From Undaria pinnatifida (taxonomy: Eukaryota; Sar; Phaeophyceae; Laminariales; Alariaceae), in the NCBI GenBank assembly GCA_012845835.1, contig JABAKD010000017.1, positions 1,416,001 through 1,480,000 of the forward strand: DNA of 64,000 bases. Direction: 5' to 3'. The notes under the pieces were generated by a model, which saw only the letters and a list, made by a program, of their open reading frames with translations, was not told the DNA's origin and searched no databases. Both the position numbers and the translations under genes were made by a program. Below are positions 44,001 through 59,000 of this stretch, piece after piece (the stretch's first letter is position 1; each line of letters opens with the position of its first letter).

Positions 44001-47000
44001 ACCCCTTGCGTTCAGTGGTGCAATATATACCTCCAAACCAACGTGCACACGGCAGTATTACGTTTTCATCCGACACACTTGGACATTCCGTTAACGACAC
44101 GCTAGGTTTATGCCTAGAGAATACCTCTTATGTAGTTTTTTCTCCGTTGGGGATCACTTATACAAGCATGGGATCGGAAGAGGCCTCCTGCTCCGGCCGG
44201 TGGTCCCACCCAAACGTTTTGCTCCCTTCTCGACTCCCCGCTTAACTTATGCTCCATTTTCGACTTCCACCCAAACGTATTTCCCCCTTCTTGACCACCG
44301 TGGAGCCACCTCACCCAAATCAACTTCGTTCGTAGCCGTACTCCGAATACGTGAGTAGGAAAATGTGAGTTGTTGCAGCTCTCGTCGCCCCCCTTTATTC
44401 CAGCGACCGGGACCATTTCAACCATTTCAAAGCGGGTACGTTCCGAACGGGCTTTTCGCAACAGCTCGAGCTCCCAAGTAATACCCATTTCGTCAACCCG
44501 ACCGACCCGTGCAATATATGGAAACCCCTGCTTATCGTCGATGGTGATGTGGCACTGCCTACAAGCCGCGTGCAAGGATAAGCGTACCAAGCCATTTTGG
44601 AAATAACGTTGTGGTTGACGGGGGTGCCACAACTGGAGAACAGCCTAATGTCGTTGGAACAAAGTTTTCGTTGTGAGATAGCAAATAAATGTTGTTCGAT
44701 ACGCATACTCCTATCTAACCGTGACGCTATAGAAGTCTTCGTCGGGATTGTTCATTTTCATTTTTAATATTCGCGTCAAGTTTTTTTTTTGTAATCCTTA
44801 GAATCCCTCAAGTAGGCAGCCTCAGAATTTTGCGGCATATCCCTAACGTGGATAAGACAAAGGCTACTGTGAGGGGGTGGTGTTATGATGCACCCCCTTT
44901 TCGATTGCCTTCTTTGAGCCCATCGCATGAGTAAATCTGTACTTCTCCGAGGGGAGAAAAATACCTTAGCTGCTTCTTTTCGCGCGGCATGGCTTACCAT
45001 GCCATTTGAAATACCTTAGGTGCTTCTTTTGGCGCGGCATGGCTTACCATGCCATTGCAGCTTCACATGGCAAAACATTAGAAGAGCACCAAAGCTTAAG
45101 ATCGCGAAGGAACAGGGGAGTACCTCGCGCAAGTGACCCCGAGCGTTCTGCAAAATAAGGAGATTCCCCTGCGTCAGCCTGTGGCACAACACATACCTGG
45201 TACCAGGTAACACACATGGGACAGATCACGATCTACGGTAGATCATCCAGATCTAGATCCTGTATATGTGGACATGATATGATCGCGCACGGTCTGTGCA
45301 GTACCGATCAACCTCAGGAAATGGGCACGAATCATACGGATCATACAGATCATACGGTAGAAAAAAATATCACGGGTCACGCAGGTCATATAGGTCAGGG
45401 CTCTATCTGCCGTCACGGACACAGATCACGGCATGGGACTTCATCTGTCTGGCTTACGCAATATACTAAGGACACACCCTGCAATAAGATGGGGGGGGAA
45501 AGGCTACGTTGGGGGGAGAAGTCGACCCATTTTCCCTATCCTGTTGCTTACTCTAAGGTGGATAGAACTTGTTGGGTAGCATAGGGTAACAAACAAACCC
45601 AAATGCCGGTGGCGTGCGTCATAATAAACAACCCGAAGCACACAAGATATCGAGACTGAAACGAAATAGGCTAGACACTCTCGCGCGAATCGCTCTGTCC
45701 AACTGAAACAATGGGCTTTAAACGCCCCCCCCCTATCGCAGCTTTGGTCTGGGGAGCTCACCAAGAGGGTGGCAAGGCGCTGAAAGATCCCCTCCGCTTT
45801 CTCATACACGCGCAGCAGGGATTTGCTGTTGGCCGCGGCCATTCCCAGGTATATCTTTCTCCGTTGACGCGATGGCAGGGGGCGGGGGGGGGGGGGTAGA
45901 GATTATTTACTGTGGTTGGTTTCGGCGATATCCACGGCAAGTAAACGATGACGTCAGGGTCATGAGGGAAAACGTGCGCAGTCAAGGGTGCTTTGACGAG
46001 TCTCCCACACCAAAACCTAGTACTTCGGGATCAGTCACGGCAAATCAAGGCACAAGTGCTGTTTAACAGAGGGGTTTAACGTGTTGTCTCCTGACACCAT
46101 TGCATGCGGATGACGGCACTGCCGCGCGAATGATATGCGTTGGTGAGGTATTCGCCAGTGCTCCGATCATTTGTTGTATGTTAGGCCGTTGTAAGACGAG
46201 GTTGCCAACTTCACCGAAAGGGAAGTACGAACGATGGCATGTACAAGACGACGGAATCTGAAGAGAGAAACCAACACTATGCTGCCATGAAGAACAAACT
46301 ACACGAGTAGATTCGGATCTCTGCGAGAAATGAAAAACAAACAAGCCTCACGTTGCATTCAACAACACGTTGTTTCAGTGTACACCCCCCTGACAGGTTT
46401 TCGGAGATGGGAGTGCGTAGTATCGGCATATCTTATGTTCGTGTGCTCCTGACCTTTCCGTTGCCGAATCCCCCGAACGTGTTAGGAATGCTGACGAATT
46501 TTTTCGTGTCCCGATAGTAAGCAGCCCTCAGCTCTTCCAGGGGAGGCTTGAACTGAAGAACACGCTGCGCGAAAACGAGCTCCGCCCGCATCTCCGACAA
46601 GTTTTCGTTGAGAGACTCGAGACCCATCTGGTAGCCCGCCTCCAACGCCTTGTACATCTGTGAAACACAGACACCCCCCACACACACCGAGATGTAGAAC
46701 GTAATTACTCGAAGGGGTTGGTCTGGCTTTTCTTCCAGCAGGATCCTTTGCCACAAGAATCGGAAAGTCGGGGAATATCTTAGCATATGAGTTTAATGCT
46801 GTCTACCAAAATTATCGAACATATGATAAAAAAAGACAAAATCTTGTTTTCGGGACAGAGTTCCTATGGGAAGGGTCGGGGTCAAGATCGGGGTTAGAAA
46901 TAGTGTCATAGAGTCTACTGTAATCCTTCGCGCATTTATCGGAACTCCCTTGTCACAGTACTGGAGCCGTATGCGGGTCACACCAAAATTCCCCGATAGC

Positions 47001-50000
47001 CATACTTCGTCCTGTGGAAAATAGTCCAGCGGTGTGGTGAAGGCGGCTGTTTATCTCCGCCTTTCGTGGTTGATCAGCAGGGCTAGACCACAACGGGGAG
47101 TCGTGTACAATAACCACATCGAGGATCGGTCCGAGAGTCGATCCGAGGGTCGGTCCGGCAGATTGACAGCACCCAATAGATTGACCTTTTGTATGAATAT
47201 ATGCATTGCAAGTTTCTTCGAGAGAAAACTTTTGAAAGAGCTTTTACATTACGGCTGCATGATTGGACAGCAAGGCTAGAGCACAACGGGAGGGCGTTTG
47301 CGCCAACTTCAATTATTGCTAAGGCAGCTTCGCAACGCGCTATAATGTTTTCCCGGTATCAATTGCATCCGTGTCTAACGTTGTGTAGGTTTTAAACATC
47401 GTGTTCATAGGTCTACGTGCTTCGCTTCGTAGCGAGAACACAATTCGGCAGAGACTCGTGTGCAACAACTTCGAAGACTATTCCGGCAGCGTCGCAACGC
47501 ACACGTTTACTGCCAATGGACCCGTCTCTTTCGGAGCAGGTTTTGAGCAGCGGCTAAATTGGTCTACTACGCTCTTCCCGTCATACCGAGCAAAACAATC
47601 ACCTGGTGGTCCCAATACCGAATCCATTGCTCCACACTCGACGCCGGGTACTTGGTTTCGATGCCACTCACAACCTCCCTGGAAAACGAAGCCGCAGCGT
47701 AGGCGAGACCGAAAACGGTGCGAAACGGCAAAGGATCGGCAAAAGTATCGTGGGTCTCCCTCAATCACTATTGCATTTGGGCAGTTACATACCAGAGTCC
47801 CCGATCGAGCACTACCGCAAAAAAGGCGCGACCTCGTGGGGGCTTCTCCCGCCAAACATCGCTTGTGAAGTACGCGTATCGCCTTACTCAACGGCGTAAC
47901 GATTAGTCACGCTCCCATGTTAGCTTGAAAAATTATGGACACCGACGTCACTACTGCTTCGGCCCTCGGCCGGTGGACATCGTTTCGCTGCGAAAATATC
48001 TCTGTGTCTATACACAGAGAGGGTGTGGCATGAGCCGTCCGCACAACCGACCATCGATAGTTCCGGCACGCCACGATGGCACTGGTGTATCTACTCACAA
48101 CATGGCGCCCACCCAATTCCGATGTTTAACCGCCACAGCAACGCAACGAATCCACGCACCTGTCACCCTAGTCGTCAACAACACTCGCAGGTGCGCGTCA
48201 TCACCCCTCGCACAAAATTCTCCACAACTTGTTAGTGACGCGTGCTACGATAGAGGTGTACCTTTTTTTGGCTGAAATGGTTCATGAATGATGGGGCTCC
48301 TTAACCCAAAATCGTTGGAAACACGCCCCGTTTTCTTGTTTTTGCGTGATTCTCGTTGGGTACCTAGGCCATGGGATTTTGCATCCGGTAGCAGTGTCAT
48401 TCTTCTCCAAGAATCAGTTTTTGGGGAGAGGTCTTAAGCTCCCAAGATTGAGGGGTAGTGTTGAGAAAAAAAGTGATGCACCTCGTACCATAGCACGCGT
48501 CTTGTGGCACTCAAGAAGCCCATATATCTACGGTGAAGGATACCGTGAGCAAGACAGCTACGGTAGCAGGGGTACTCCCCTAATGGCTACAGCATCGCGT
48601 TCTCGCCACTCGCACGAGTGACTATAAATGTGTACCTCGCGGACAAAAATACTCCAGGCGAGCTGTATCAAGGCAGCGTAGCCTACCACTCCATAGCAGA
48701 TTCATGTCGCAAAATAGTACCTGAACGAAAGATTAAGACTCAAAACCGCAAGGGAGTGGAGGATCGCTCGCGCGAGTGGCCTCGGGTCACTGCGAGAAAT
48801 GGCTCACGCAAACGTTACCCCCCTAAGCAACAGCGAGAAACGGCTCACACAAACGTTACCTCCCTACCGTAGTTTTGGTCTGAACGATACCCTGAGCAAG
48901 ACATTGGGTCGGCAGGCGAACGGATAGGCGTCGCTCGCCTCGAACACTTTCGGCTGCAGGGTCAAAGTGCCAATGGGCACCGGGGCCTCGAATAATCGAT
49001 TGACCTCGTAAGAAAGTCACCCGTGGTTTTATGCACGAACTATAAATAAACACCTGGTACGGCAGAGGTTCACCATTTTGTTTCTGAGGTTACTCGCTTG
49101 AGGAGCTCTATACCCAAATCAAAAACTGATTTTTATTTTGAATAAGCTTAAAAGTGCAACCCTCATGAACAAGCCCATGTCCTGGTTGCGCCCAAAAATC
49201 CATCATTCATTCGAAAAGAAAAAAACAGGAGAAAGATTTTCCGACGATTTCGGGATAAGACTCGCCCCCGCCCCTCTTGCAGACGATACGCTTTTGCCAA
49301 AAAAAAACCCATCTCTTTCGCCGCATGTTTTCTACCAAAAAAAAACAGAGGAGCTTATTATTCGGCAGTGCTAGCAGGGGTGCACTCGTCCCGTACCAGC
49401 GGTGGGTGCCATCTCGAGGTGACGTCTGACGGTCAACAAACATCCCACTGTAGGGGTTGCAGTTGTTGGATTAACTGATAATGTACCTGACCGGTTGAGC
49501 TCCTCATAGAAATGTTGGTCGGGTTGCACGACCGAATGCCTTCGAAGCCATAACTCGGGTCAGGCATGAGTCGTTCTACGGTAGCCCCCCCCCCCAACGT
49601 TTCCATGCCAAAATCGCCGGTTTCGAAGCCAGCTCCCGAACGTATCTCCTGGAGCACGGTGACCCCTTGCCATCCCGAAGTCATCGTTCGATACTCGTTT
49701 CGCAAACAACAAAAAAAGTTAACATGTTGTTTCCACAGCATCGTTCCTCGTCGTGTCGAGCAGCCATGACACGTTTGTTAAAGAAAGTCGCTAGTTTTGG
49801 CGGGGGGAGGGGGGGGCTTTCGTAGAATCAGCCACATTGAGTTCCTCATGTCAGGAGCTCGGAAACTTCCTTGAAACTGCTGCACTCCTACCGTGAGATG
49901 ACTCACGCGTTCACCACCTCTGAGGGGTTATGACTCCTCACCTGTCCTAGCACCATCTGCCCTATGGATACGCACCTAATCTGAGCCCAGTGTGTCTTCC

Positions 50001-53000
50001 ACCGATCCCTCTGCCGAAGAAGGTCGATGGACATGATGCCCGATACCAGCGACGCCAAAGAGGCGTGCACCTTCGAGGGGGGCCGGGAGAGGGGGAGAGG
50101 GGGGTCGCGGGTGTACTCATTCCATTCTTGGGCGTAGTCGTATGACCATATCCCCTTGCATTGCAGTACCGGGACGGAGCACGTCGGATTTTCGCCAACC
50201 AGGCAGGCATCGTGTGCACCAAGCGCGACGTACCGTATGGTGTTCGGCGAGTCGAATGAAGGGTGAGCTGCATCCTACCAAGAACCACTTGTGAGGCGGA
50301 CTCCGGCGCCTTGTGCATACTTTCTTGCATGTGAATGACAATATGTTTAAGATTTTCCTTCGAGGGGGAGTGGAGGGACAAGAACGTGGTGTCGGATACA
50401 ACCGTAAACTTTGCAGTGTGCGCGCAAAGCACTAATTTTAGTCGTTGTTTTTCCTAAAAAAAAAAGTGTTGTGTGCGATCGAGGGCGGGCAGGAATGCTG
50501 TACCCAGAACACAATTCTTGGACCGTGCCCTCGAGCATTAAATCGTCCATATCCAGGAAAAAAAAGGTAATATCGTCGATATCCGAGCGTATCCTTCCAA
50601 TCGCAAACTTCGAGGGGGGTAGAAACGTGGCATTGGACATAACCTCTTTCATCTCTTGCAGGGTAATAAATCTTCCCTTTCGAGATCACGCTCGCTTGGA
50701 AGGACCGTGTTTTCTTGAGCAGTCCACCCCCCAGTTGTGGCGGACTAAGCGAGACTCTCCCTGTTCTCCGTTCGATTTCAAGAGGCTTGCCGACATCGAC
50801 TTCAAGGAAAATACAAGACCAGTGAGTGGCCGAAATCGGATAAACCCCGTGCCTTTGTGGCCGAACTCGGGTGCCTGTCTCTTTCAGTTACCGTAACAAC
50901 CCCAGGACGCCATCTGATTGGCCAACGCCGGTCGCCGGTCGACGATGGCCACATTTCCGCCGGGTAAACCCGAGTTTGGCTACCCAACCCTCAAAGTATT
51001 CCCGATTATTATACCCCCCTGCCCGGAAACGGCCGGGCTGTTCGACCATAAGGGCCCATCACGCATGATCTGAGTTCTATCTGACGTGAGGTTTCTGCTA
51101 CCGACGAAGACGGACAAGAGCCATCTACTTGATGTCCTTGCGTTATTCCTGTACAAACAAGATAGATGAATAATAATAATTCAGCATATATATGCAGCAC
51201 GTATAGTAGAGAGCGTTGTTTGTTGTTGCTGGACAGCAGCTGCACCAGCAGCCATAAATACGTGCAATACGTGCCTGATACGTACGTACGCTGACTTCCG
51301 ATTTCACGGTCCCTATAATAAAAAGGTGCTCGATATCGGCAATTTTGGCGGCTGGTCAAAGTAAAGCATAGACTTCTTCGTATTTTGCTGTACTCTGTAA
51401 CGACAGCAAGACTTCACCTTTCGCAGCCGCCTGTTCTCCATGGACAGCGTGTCGGCCGCCCGCTGAAGCCTCTCCACGTAGTTCTCGCACTCGACCGTAT
51501 TGCTGCAAACAAACAAAATACCGGCGCGGTCCACGAAATCGCGTCAAGCCCAGCCATTGCACAATCCATGAACAAATTTCAGATACAGCCCCACTGTCAC
51601 TGCCTACAACGAACGATAGTGCATGGTGCGAACGAGAACGAAATTCCGACCTTTTTCCGGCCAAAGAGTTTCAGACCAAAAACATCAATCAGGAAAACCG
51701 TTTCAGCCAAAACCAAAACCTGCTGCAGTACCTCCATCGAAGCACGCCACCATGGTCGAATTTCGTTCAGTTCGTCGCAAATGACGTCAACACGGCGGCG
51801 AAAATGGCGGTGCCCCCTCCCCTCTGACGGTAGCTTTGGGCCAGAAAGGAGTATGACCGACGGGGGCCCCTCGAACAATGTTCACGGGTCGGATTACTTT
51901 CCTCTCGGGTCGCATCGGGCCAGCGTGACCCGTCCCGGCCCGTGATATTATACTTGAAAACCTCCAGACCCGTCCCGACCCGACGGGTGAAATTTCGAAC
52001 ACCTCCCGACCCGAGCCGACTGGACCCGCGAAAGTTTAGAAACCGCCTGACCTGACCCGCAGGCGGGACCACGGCCCATGAGACCCAGGCTACGGTAGCG
52101 TGGTTATGTTTTTCGGGGGCCTTTAATTCCAGTGGCTAGGGGTCACTCGCGCGAGTAACCCCTTTGTTCCTTTGCGATCTCACGTTTTCTTCATGTTTTA
52201 TATTGACGAAATCAATCCGCAATGCAAAGGAAATAATTGAAGCTGCGCCAAAAAACATCTGCCTAAACCATTTCCATCCGTGAGGTACAGAGTCACTCGT
52301 GCGACTGGCGCAAACGCACCAGTGAAAACGGGGGTACCCCCCCTACCGTAGCCTTGTCCATGAGCAGCCCTGTGTGTTTCCCATACCCTTGTTTGTACGA
52401 GTATACAATGCAGGTTGCGGAAGGGGTGCAAAGTTTGTTTCTTGGGAGCTTCCCCCTCCTTTGAGCAGCTAGCTCTACAAACTTCGCCAAAAGAACAAAA
52501 GACACACGATTTTGTGAAAAAAATAAAACAGACCCAATCACCAATGAATATCATTGGATAGCCAAGCAACAAAAAGCGGCGTCGCGAAAACAAGTTGGCA
52601 TTCGGATGATTTTGGGTTTAGCAAGACTGTTCGATTCTTCAGAGAAAACAATGTAAAATCGACGATGAAAACGCATGATGATAGCATCGGGCACTACTGC
52701 TGATTGGGAGGTGATAGGCACTGGCGTCTGAAAGTACCACACTGCAAAAAAGGGGCCGTAGAGGACGGTGAAGCATGATACTACATACTCGTTCTGCTGC
52801 GCGCTCACGCCGCTACTCGTAGACGCTTGTAAATGTCGCCATCGCCGTTTGTTTGGTCGCTGTGCACGGTGCCCAAAATGGTGAAGGACCCCCATCGCTC
52901 GGAAACTATGTTGACCTAAAACAAGTGCTACGTCTGTCGTGGCGATCCTCGCTTCCTACTCATGCGCCTTCCTCGCTTCCTACTCATCCGCCTAGGCCAT

Positions 53001-56000
53001 GCGAATGCTCACCCGGTCGAACTTTCGTCTTCCTCATAAACAGGTTTGAGGTTCTGCGTTAACCCTTTTAGCACTGCACTCCCGATAAGGGGGCAAAGCG
53101 CTTGAAACTACAGTACTTTAGAATGGGAATAATTTAGGAATCGGAAAAGAGTTAACCTCCTCAAAAAAGAAGTATCTGGAAACTAGGGTGCTTCCGCTTA
53201 TCGTAGCACGCGCATCCACGCTCTTACCTCCAGGTGACGGATCCGCTTGCGCTTCCGTCTCGGTCCTTCCTCGTCAGCGTGGGCTGCATAACGACCTCTT
53301 CGAAAGCCAGGAGGGAGTCCAGAAGCATCGGCTTTTGTACGGGGATAACCTACGGGTAACAGGAAACGGCCGGACACGATCAATAGTCCCGAATCATCGG
53401 CTCTCGCAGAGGGGGTGACTCGCAGAGAAAAACGGAACTGCCGGCAATCCTCGGGCGCCCAGAAACATCCCGTTTGTGCGGAAATATCCTAACATCATAC
53501 CCTCCGTGCAGAAAATAACAAAATGGCCGACAATCCTGATGACTCCATAGACACCGTTTTAACTCCGAGATATTGTACAAAACAAAAACCGGGCTACGAT
53601 AGAGATAGCAAGGTATACCACTTTTTGGTCAAATTGTTTTATGAACGACGAGGCAGGCTCCTTAGCCCAAAGTCGCCGGAACAATTCCATCCTTGTTTTG
53701 CAAAATGATTGCTTTGTGTACGTGAGCCCTGGATTTTGTTCACCGGATTGCCCCCTAAAGCTCGCTCCCAATATATATTTTGTGAGGCATAGAACCCCTC
53801 AATCAAGGATCACCGGGAAAAAAAATGCGCACGCCTGTCGTAGCATACTCCATCACACAAAATCACCGTGAGTTCAGAAGAATCGGCGTTTGGACCGAGA
53901 AAACCTACAGAGAAACGAACAAGAAGGCCGACAACATCCATGTTATCGCGTCACTCCCGTCGCCATTACCGTCACAACGCAAACCTCTACCAGTTTAACT
54001 CTCCCAAAAAACGCAGGACGGTCCGGCGAAGCCTTCCGTGCAGGTCGTGTGTCTGATTGATCGAGGCTGGCCGTTTGGCCCCCCTGTGGGGGTTGAAAAA
54101 ACAACATAAACGCACTCCGACTGACTGCCCCTGCCGACCTTGAGCCCCCAAAGGCTAGGGAACCGGGTGGCGGTTAGATCTGGAGTCGACGTAGTCTTGC
54201 TCGGCGTGCAAGATCGAACGATGACCAATATTTTGACCTGCAGGACTTGTTTTGCCAGGCTATGCTGTATTAAGAGCAAGCCCGCCAGTTTTGGACGTTC
54301 GGTTTTATAAAGGCGGTCTGAAAGAACGATGGTTTCAGGTGCCGCGCAAGCTGGCACACCGCAGCGAAGGCTCGTGAAATCTTTTTTCAATGAGCACGAA
54401 AATCGAGCCAACAACATCGGTCCAAAAGTTTCTTCGTCGCCTGCTTGGGGGTGTTGTATGTTTTTACCGCATCTCTACAGCGCCACACTATTGAAAACCT
54501 TGTTGCAGCCGATATCCGTCACGTGTAATACTGGTTTAAGTCCAATACTGGTTTAAGTACATCTATAAGAAGGGCCAACGGCAAGACAACACATTAGTTT
54601 TTCATGGAGCGTTACTTCCCTAAGGTCCTTGTTCACTACTGTAGCCTTCGCTGGGGGGTTGAGGGGGGGGGGGGGGGGTGGGCGTATTGATTTGTTGTTT
54701 GCCTTGGGCATTTGACCATTGACCGCGCATTCCTTTCGAGATGGAGCACCGCCCCTGCTCCTACGTAATGGAGGCAGGGTGGAACACTCTACAGCAATAA
54801 CGTTAACGCTTACCTGTGAAGCCATGTTGTTGTAGAAGTTGGCGACCTTTTTCAGCAGAACCCCGTAACGGTAGTACGTTTCACCCTCGGTCGCTACCTG
54901 CACCAAGCAGTTGTCAGGCTGAGCGGTCAGCAGACGTTACCACTTGGTCGATGCCATGGTGTGCGCACAGTGCGTACGAGACGAAGAGGAATAGCCGTAA
55001 GCAAGGTACTGGCAGTTGATCGGGTTGGAGTCCGCAGACGTGACCACTTGGTCGGCGCTATGGTTGACGAACACTGTTGTGTACAACACGAAGAGGACTA
55101 GTCCTGAACATGCATTGGTTGACTGGGTTAGGGGTAGTGTTAGGGTTAGGTACATTCGTATCGTTCGCAGTGACCCTCAGCCATAGTGTCAAATAAGTGG
55201 TAACGTGCCCTCGACAGTCCATTGCTCTGATCAATTGACGCACGCTCTCTCGTATGATACGGGACCACGGCACCACGGGCTTCAACGAAAGGAGTTGTAC
55301 GGCACGGACTGTGATCGTTTCTGGCGCGCTCGCGCCATGATAAGATGGCACCTCTTATTTGTTGTATTGCTATGTGGACCGCGAATTGGGTTAAACGCGT
55401 ACGTAGAACGAAGTAAACCTCAAGAGGTTCGTGTCGGGGTGCCGTTAACGTGTAGAAACAAGCAATGCGGTTTATGGAGGCGACACATTTGGTCTCTGTC
55501 GTCGGGGACGCGGATGACTGATTATTGTTGTGGTGCTTGTCACCCGACAATATGCGGTGTGAGTTTCAACGTTGATCACCAACAACATTCCCTGATGAAG
55601 AAAACCTCGGAAACAAAATAAAACACATGCACAAAGTCTACCCCCCTCCAAATGCCTACAACTAATGGTTTACTAGTGTGATAATGTATCAGCCTAATTA
55701 ATTGTTGTGTTCGGAGACGACGCACAACAATCACGATTATGTACAGGAACCCATGTACGGTAATTTTCGTCGACAAGATAGAGTGGCTTTGCTCCGTACA
55801 AAAACAAGCCTGGTACATACGATAGCATTGTTCTGTTTCGTGCAAAATCCGAACCAACTGTTCTTAACCGCTCCCCTTTCTCGTGTAAGAAAGTGCCGCC
55901 ACGTGCTGCAGAAACGTGTACCTGGCTGAAGTACACGCACCTTCATTATCTTGGACGGGATTGCGTGGCCTAGCTCGGACAGCTGCCGCACCTCTCGTAA

Positions 56001-59000
56001 GAGGGTGACCAGGCGTTCCGAGTAGTTCACCACCAGGATACCCTTCTTGTCGATGTCCATCAGCTGCACGCGCAGATGTTAGGTAGATACTGGTAACGTT
56101 TAGTCGAGATGTGTTACCTGTTTTGTTTACTTACCATGAGCTTTAAAAGCAAAAACGTCTAGCAGGTACGTCACCATAGCAACGATCTAGAAGGGCATAT
56201 GGTCTCGTCAGCATCCAGGTAGCTTTGGTTGCAATATTTGTGCAATCATTGCCGATGTCCGTGAACTGCACACGCTAATGTCGGGTAGACGGATCACTTT
56301 GATCACGACACGGATACCCTTTAGATCATGAGCTGAACGAGCGAACGTCAGGTAGATAGATAACTTCAGTCGCAAAACGATACCCTAGTTGTCAGGGTCC
56401 ACGAGTGCACAAGCAAACACCATTCAAAAAGAATAAAACAGGTTTGGTCACGACATATTACCCAATTCGTCGATGTCCATGAGCCGCACAAATAACTGCC
56501 ACACCGGGAAAGATGACATTAACAACGACAAACACAACTATACCGCCTCATAAACTGTTAACCCAAAACGAAGAATCAGCGCATTTTTCCCCCGGAAATC
56601 GTTAATACCAGGTGTACATTAGCAGGAGGTATATTAGTGTGTTAAATACTACAAACACTCTGCGTGGACTAAATCGCAGTGGGGGTCCTCCAACAAGGCT
56701 GTCTGGTGAAGGCGGTGTCCCAATATAAGGCGGTCAAAATCGCTTGACGCAACTGGGACATTGAATTGCGCTGATAACCTTGAACGAATAAGGCAAGTTC
56801 CCTCCATAAGGCGGTCACATTGCTCTCTGTAGCACACCACCGCCTGATCGGAGGAACCCCTACTATGCAAATATCCTTTGTTTTCATGTCAATACTCCAA
56901 CGGCCCTTACACTTCCGCCCATCGTGGTGCACAACAGCATCGAGCACAACGCGCGACGGCGACGAAAACAGCAACAAACACTACGATAAAGAAGACAGAG
57001 AAAACCATACGTCGCCAACAAACGCATGCAACGACTAGCCACATTCTCCTTGCCTTGCCGCGCATTTGAGTGCTGAGCTCCCCGCCGTCCAACCCATCCT
57101 GAACCTCCTCCTGGTCAATTTCGAAGCGTGCGCAGGGTTAACCGGCCACAATAGAGGGCGTCACTATTTGCAGCCACTGTTTTCATCGGCTCGGTGCCAC
57201 TCGGGGTTCGCCCGAGCTGTTACTTGTGCGTCTTCTCGGATTAGGTATATCCACCGCCGTGGAGGAAGTGTTGGCGAGCTTACGACAAGGGCATCATTTT
57301 TAAGTCTGGTTTGGGCGAAGTTAAGGGCGACTCGTGCGAGTGGCCTATCCCTGGTGTTGAAAAAGGAGGTGCCTCAGCCACCTTAACATTGGTCGGGGGG
57401 GGGGGGGGGGGGGGGGGAATCAGGTGTGAAAGCAAAACCTGGATGAAAAAAACGGAGGTATGAACATTACATCTGCTCATTACATACAAGGGCTTGTTCC
57501 ATTCCCGTGATACCATCATCACACCCCTACAAATGCCGGGACGGAGCAGGTCGGTTTTCGGCCAACTCTGGAAGCAGAGGGGGGGGGGGAGGGGGTCGAC
57601 TTTCAGCATACAACAAACGCGGGGAGCGGGAGAAGAGGAAGTCGCGCTCGAAGCTGCAACCGGTGGGTGTGGCAGGGAGGGAGTCATCCCGAGCTCTAGG
57701 GGTGAAGCATATTCTAAGAATTTTCTGTGTTCCTAACATGAGGAGCTCAGTACCAACATCAACATCAACATCAACATCAACACCAACACCAACGTCAACA
57801 CCAACATCACCCGAAACATGACTTCGAAGACATTGATTTGCACAGCCCGACCACGATTTCTACCTGGTATTCGCTAGTCCTAACACAACATATTACCCCA
57901 CAAAATATCAGATTAACCGATGGTTCAACACTAGAGGAGCTCAACCGGTCCGGTCAGGTACATTATTAGTTAATCTAGCAACTGCAACCCCTACCGCATT
58001 ATAGAGGGATGACTCCTACACTAAAGTGAGAATAGGACACGCCCTTTCCCCAATAACGAAGTTTAACCTAAATGAAAACATCCGGCGTCTTATCAGGGTG
58101 TCTGTTGGGTACTTCATGAAGCCGCACTTCGACCCCGCCTCGCTGCAAGGGGAACTCCCACCCGCGAAGTATTACCTGCCACTCTTCGAAGAGCGAGGCC
58201 TCCCTTCGTCTGGTCTTTCTTAGCAGCTCTCCGGAAATTTCGTCGAACGCTCTGCGACACGAAAACGCAGCCGTCGATGGCGTAACGCCAAAAATGGTTC
58301 AGGGCCGTAATAAACGGACACGTGAACCAAAACATCTGATGTTTTGGTTTCAATTTTTTTTTATAATCCGAAGTTAGCTCTTCGAGGGATCTCTATTGAT
58401 TGCGCTGTTAGGTTTTGGCTGCTAATAGCGGTTTTATTCTCAAACCAATTCGCTATTTGCAACACCCGAAAATACGCTCTCTCCCAAAGTTGCCATAAAA
58501 ATGAAAAATTGTTGTGTCAAGTGTTGTCTTCTTGCCAATTGCATCGTTTCGTCGACAACGACACTGTTCAACACAGGATGGGGGTGCGTTGGGCGGTTTC
58601 ACGAGACGGAAAAAATCACAACACGGGTTTGCCCAAGCATTCCACGGCTTTTCGCAGGTCATTACCCGGCACACGGGTCAGATTGTGAGGTTTCCAAATA
58701 CTCCCGGGTCGAGTCGGGTCGGGACAAGTGGTGTTCGTAAAATTTACGGGTCGGGTTGAGTCGGGTCAGGAGGTTTTCAAATATCACGGGTCGAGCCGGG
58801 TCATCCTGGTCCGATCCGACCGGTATGGTATACCATACCGAGAAGCGATCTTCTCCGTTAAAGGCCCAGAAGTACTTCAAACACAGTTGGCAGATATACC
58901 AGACACTTCATTCAAAACGATGCGGTGTTTACAACATCATATATAGGCGGGCTGGGGAGTGGATAGTTGATTGAATGAGTGAGTGGGCGGGTGGGTGGGT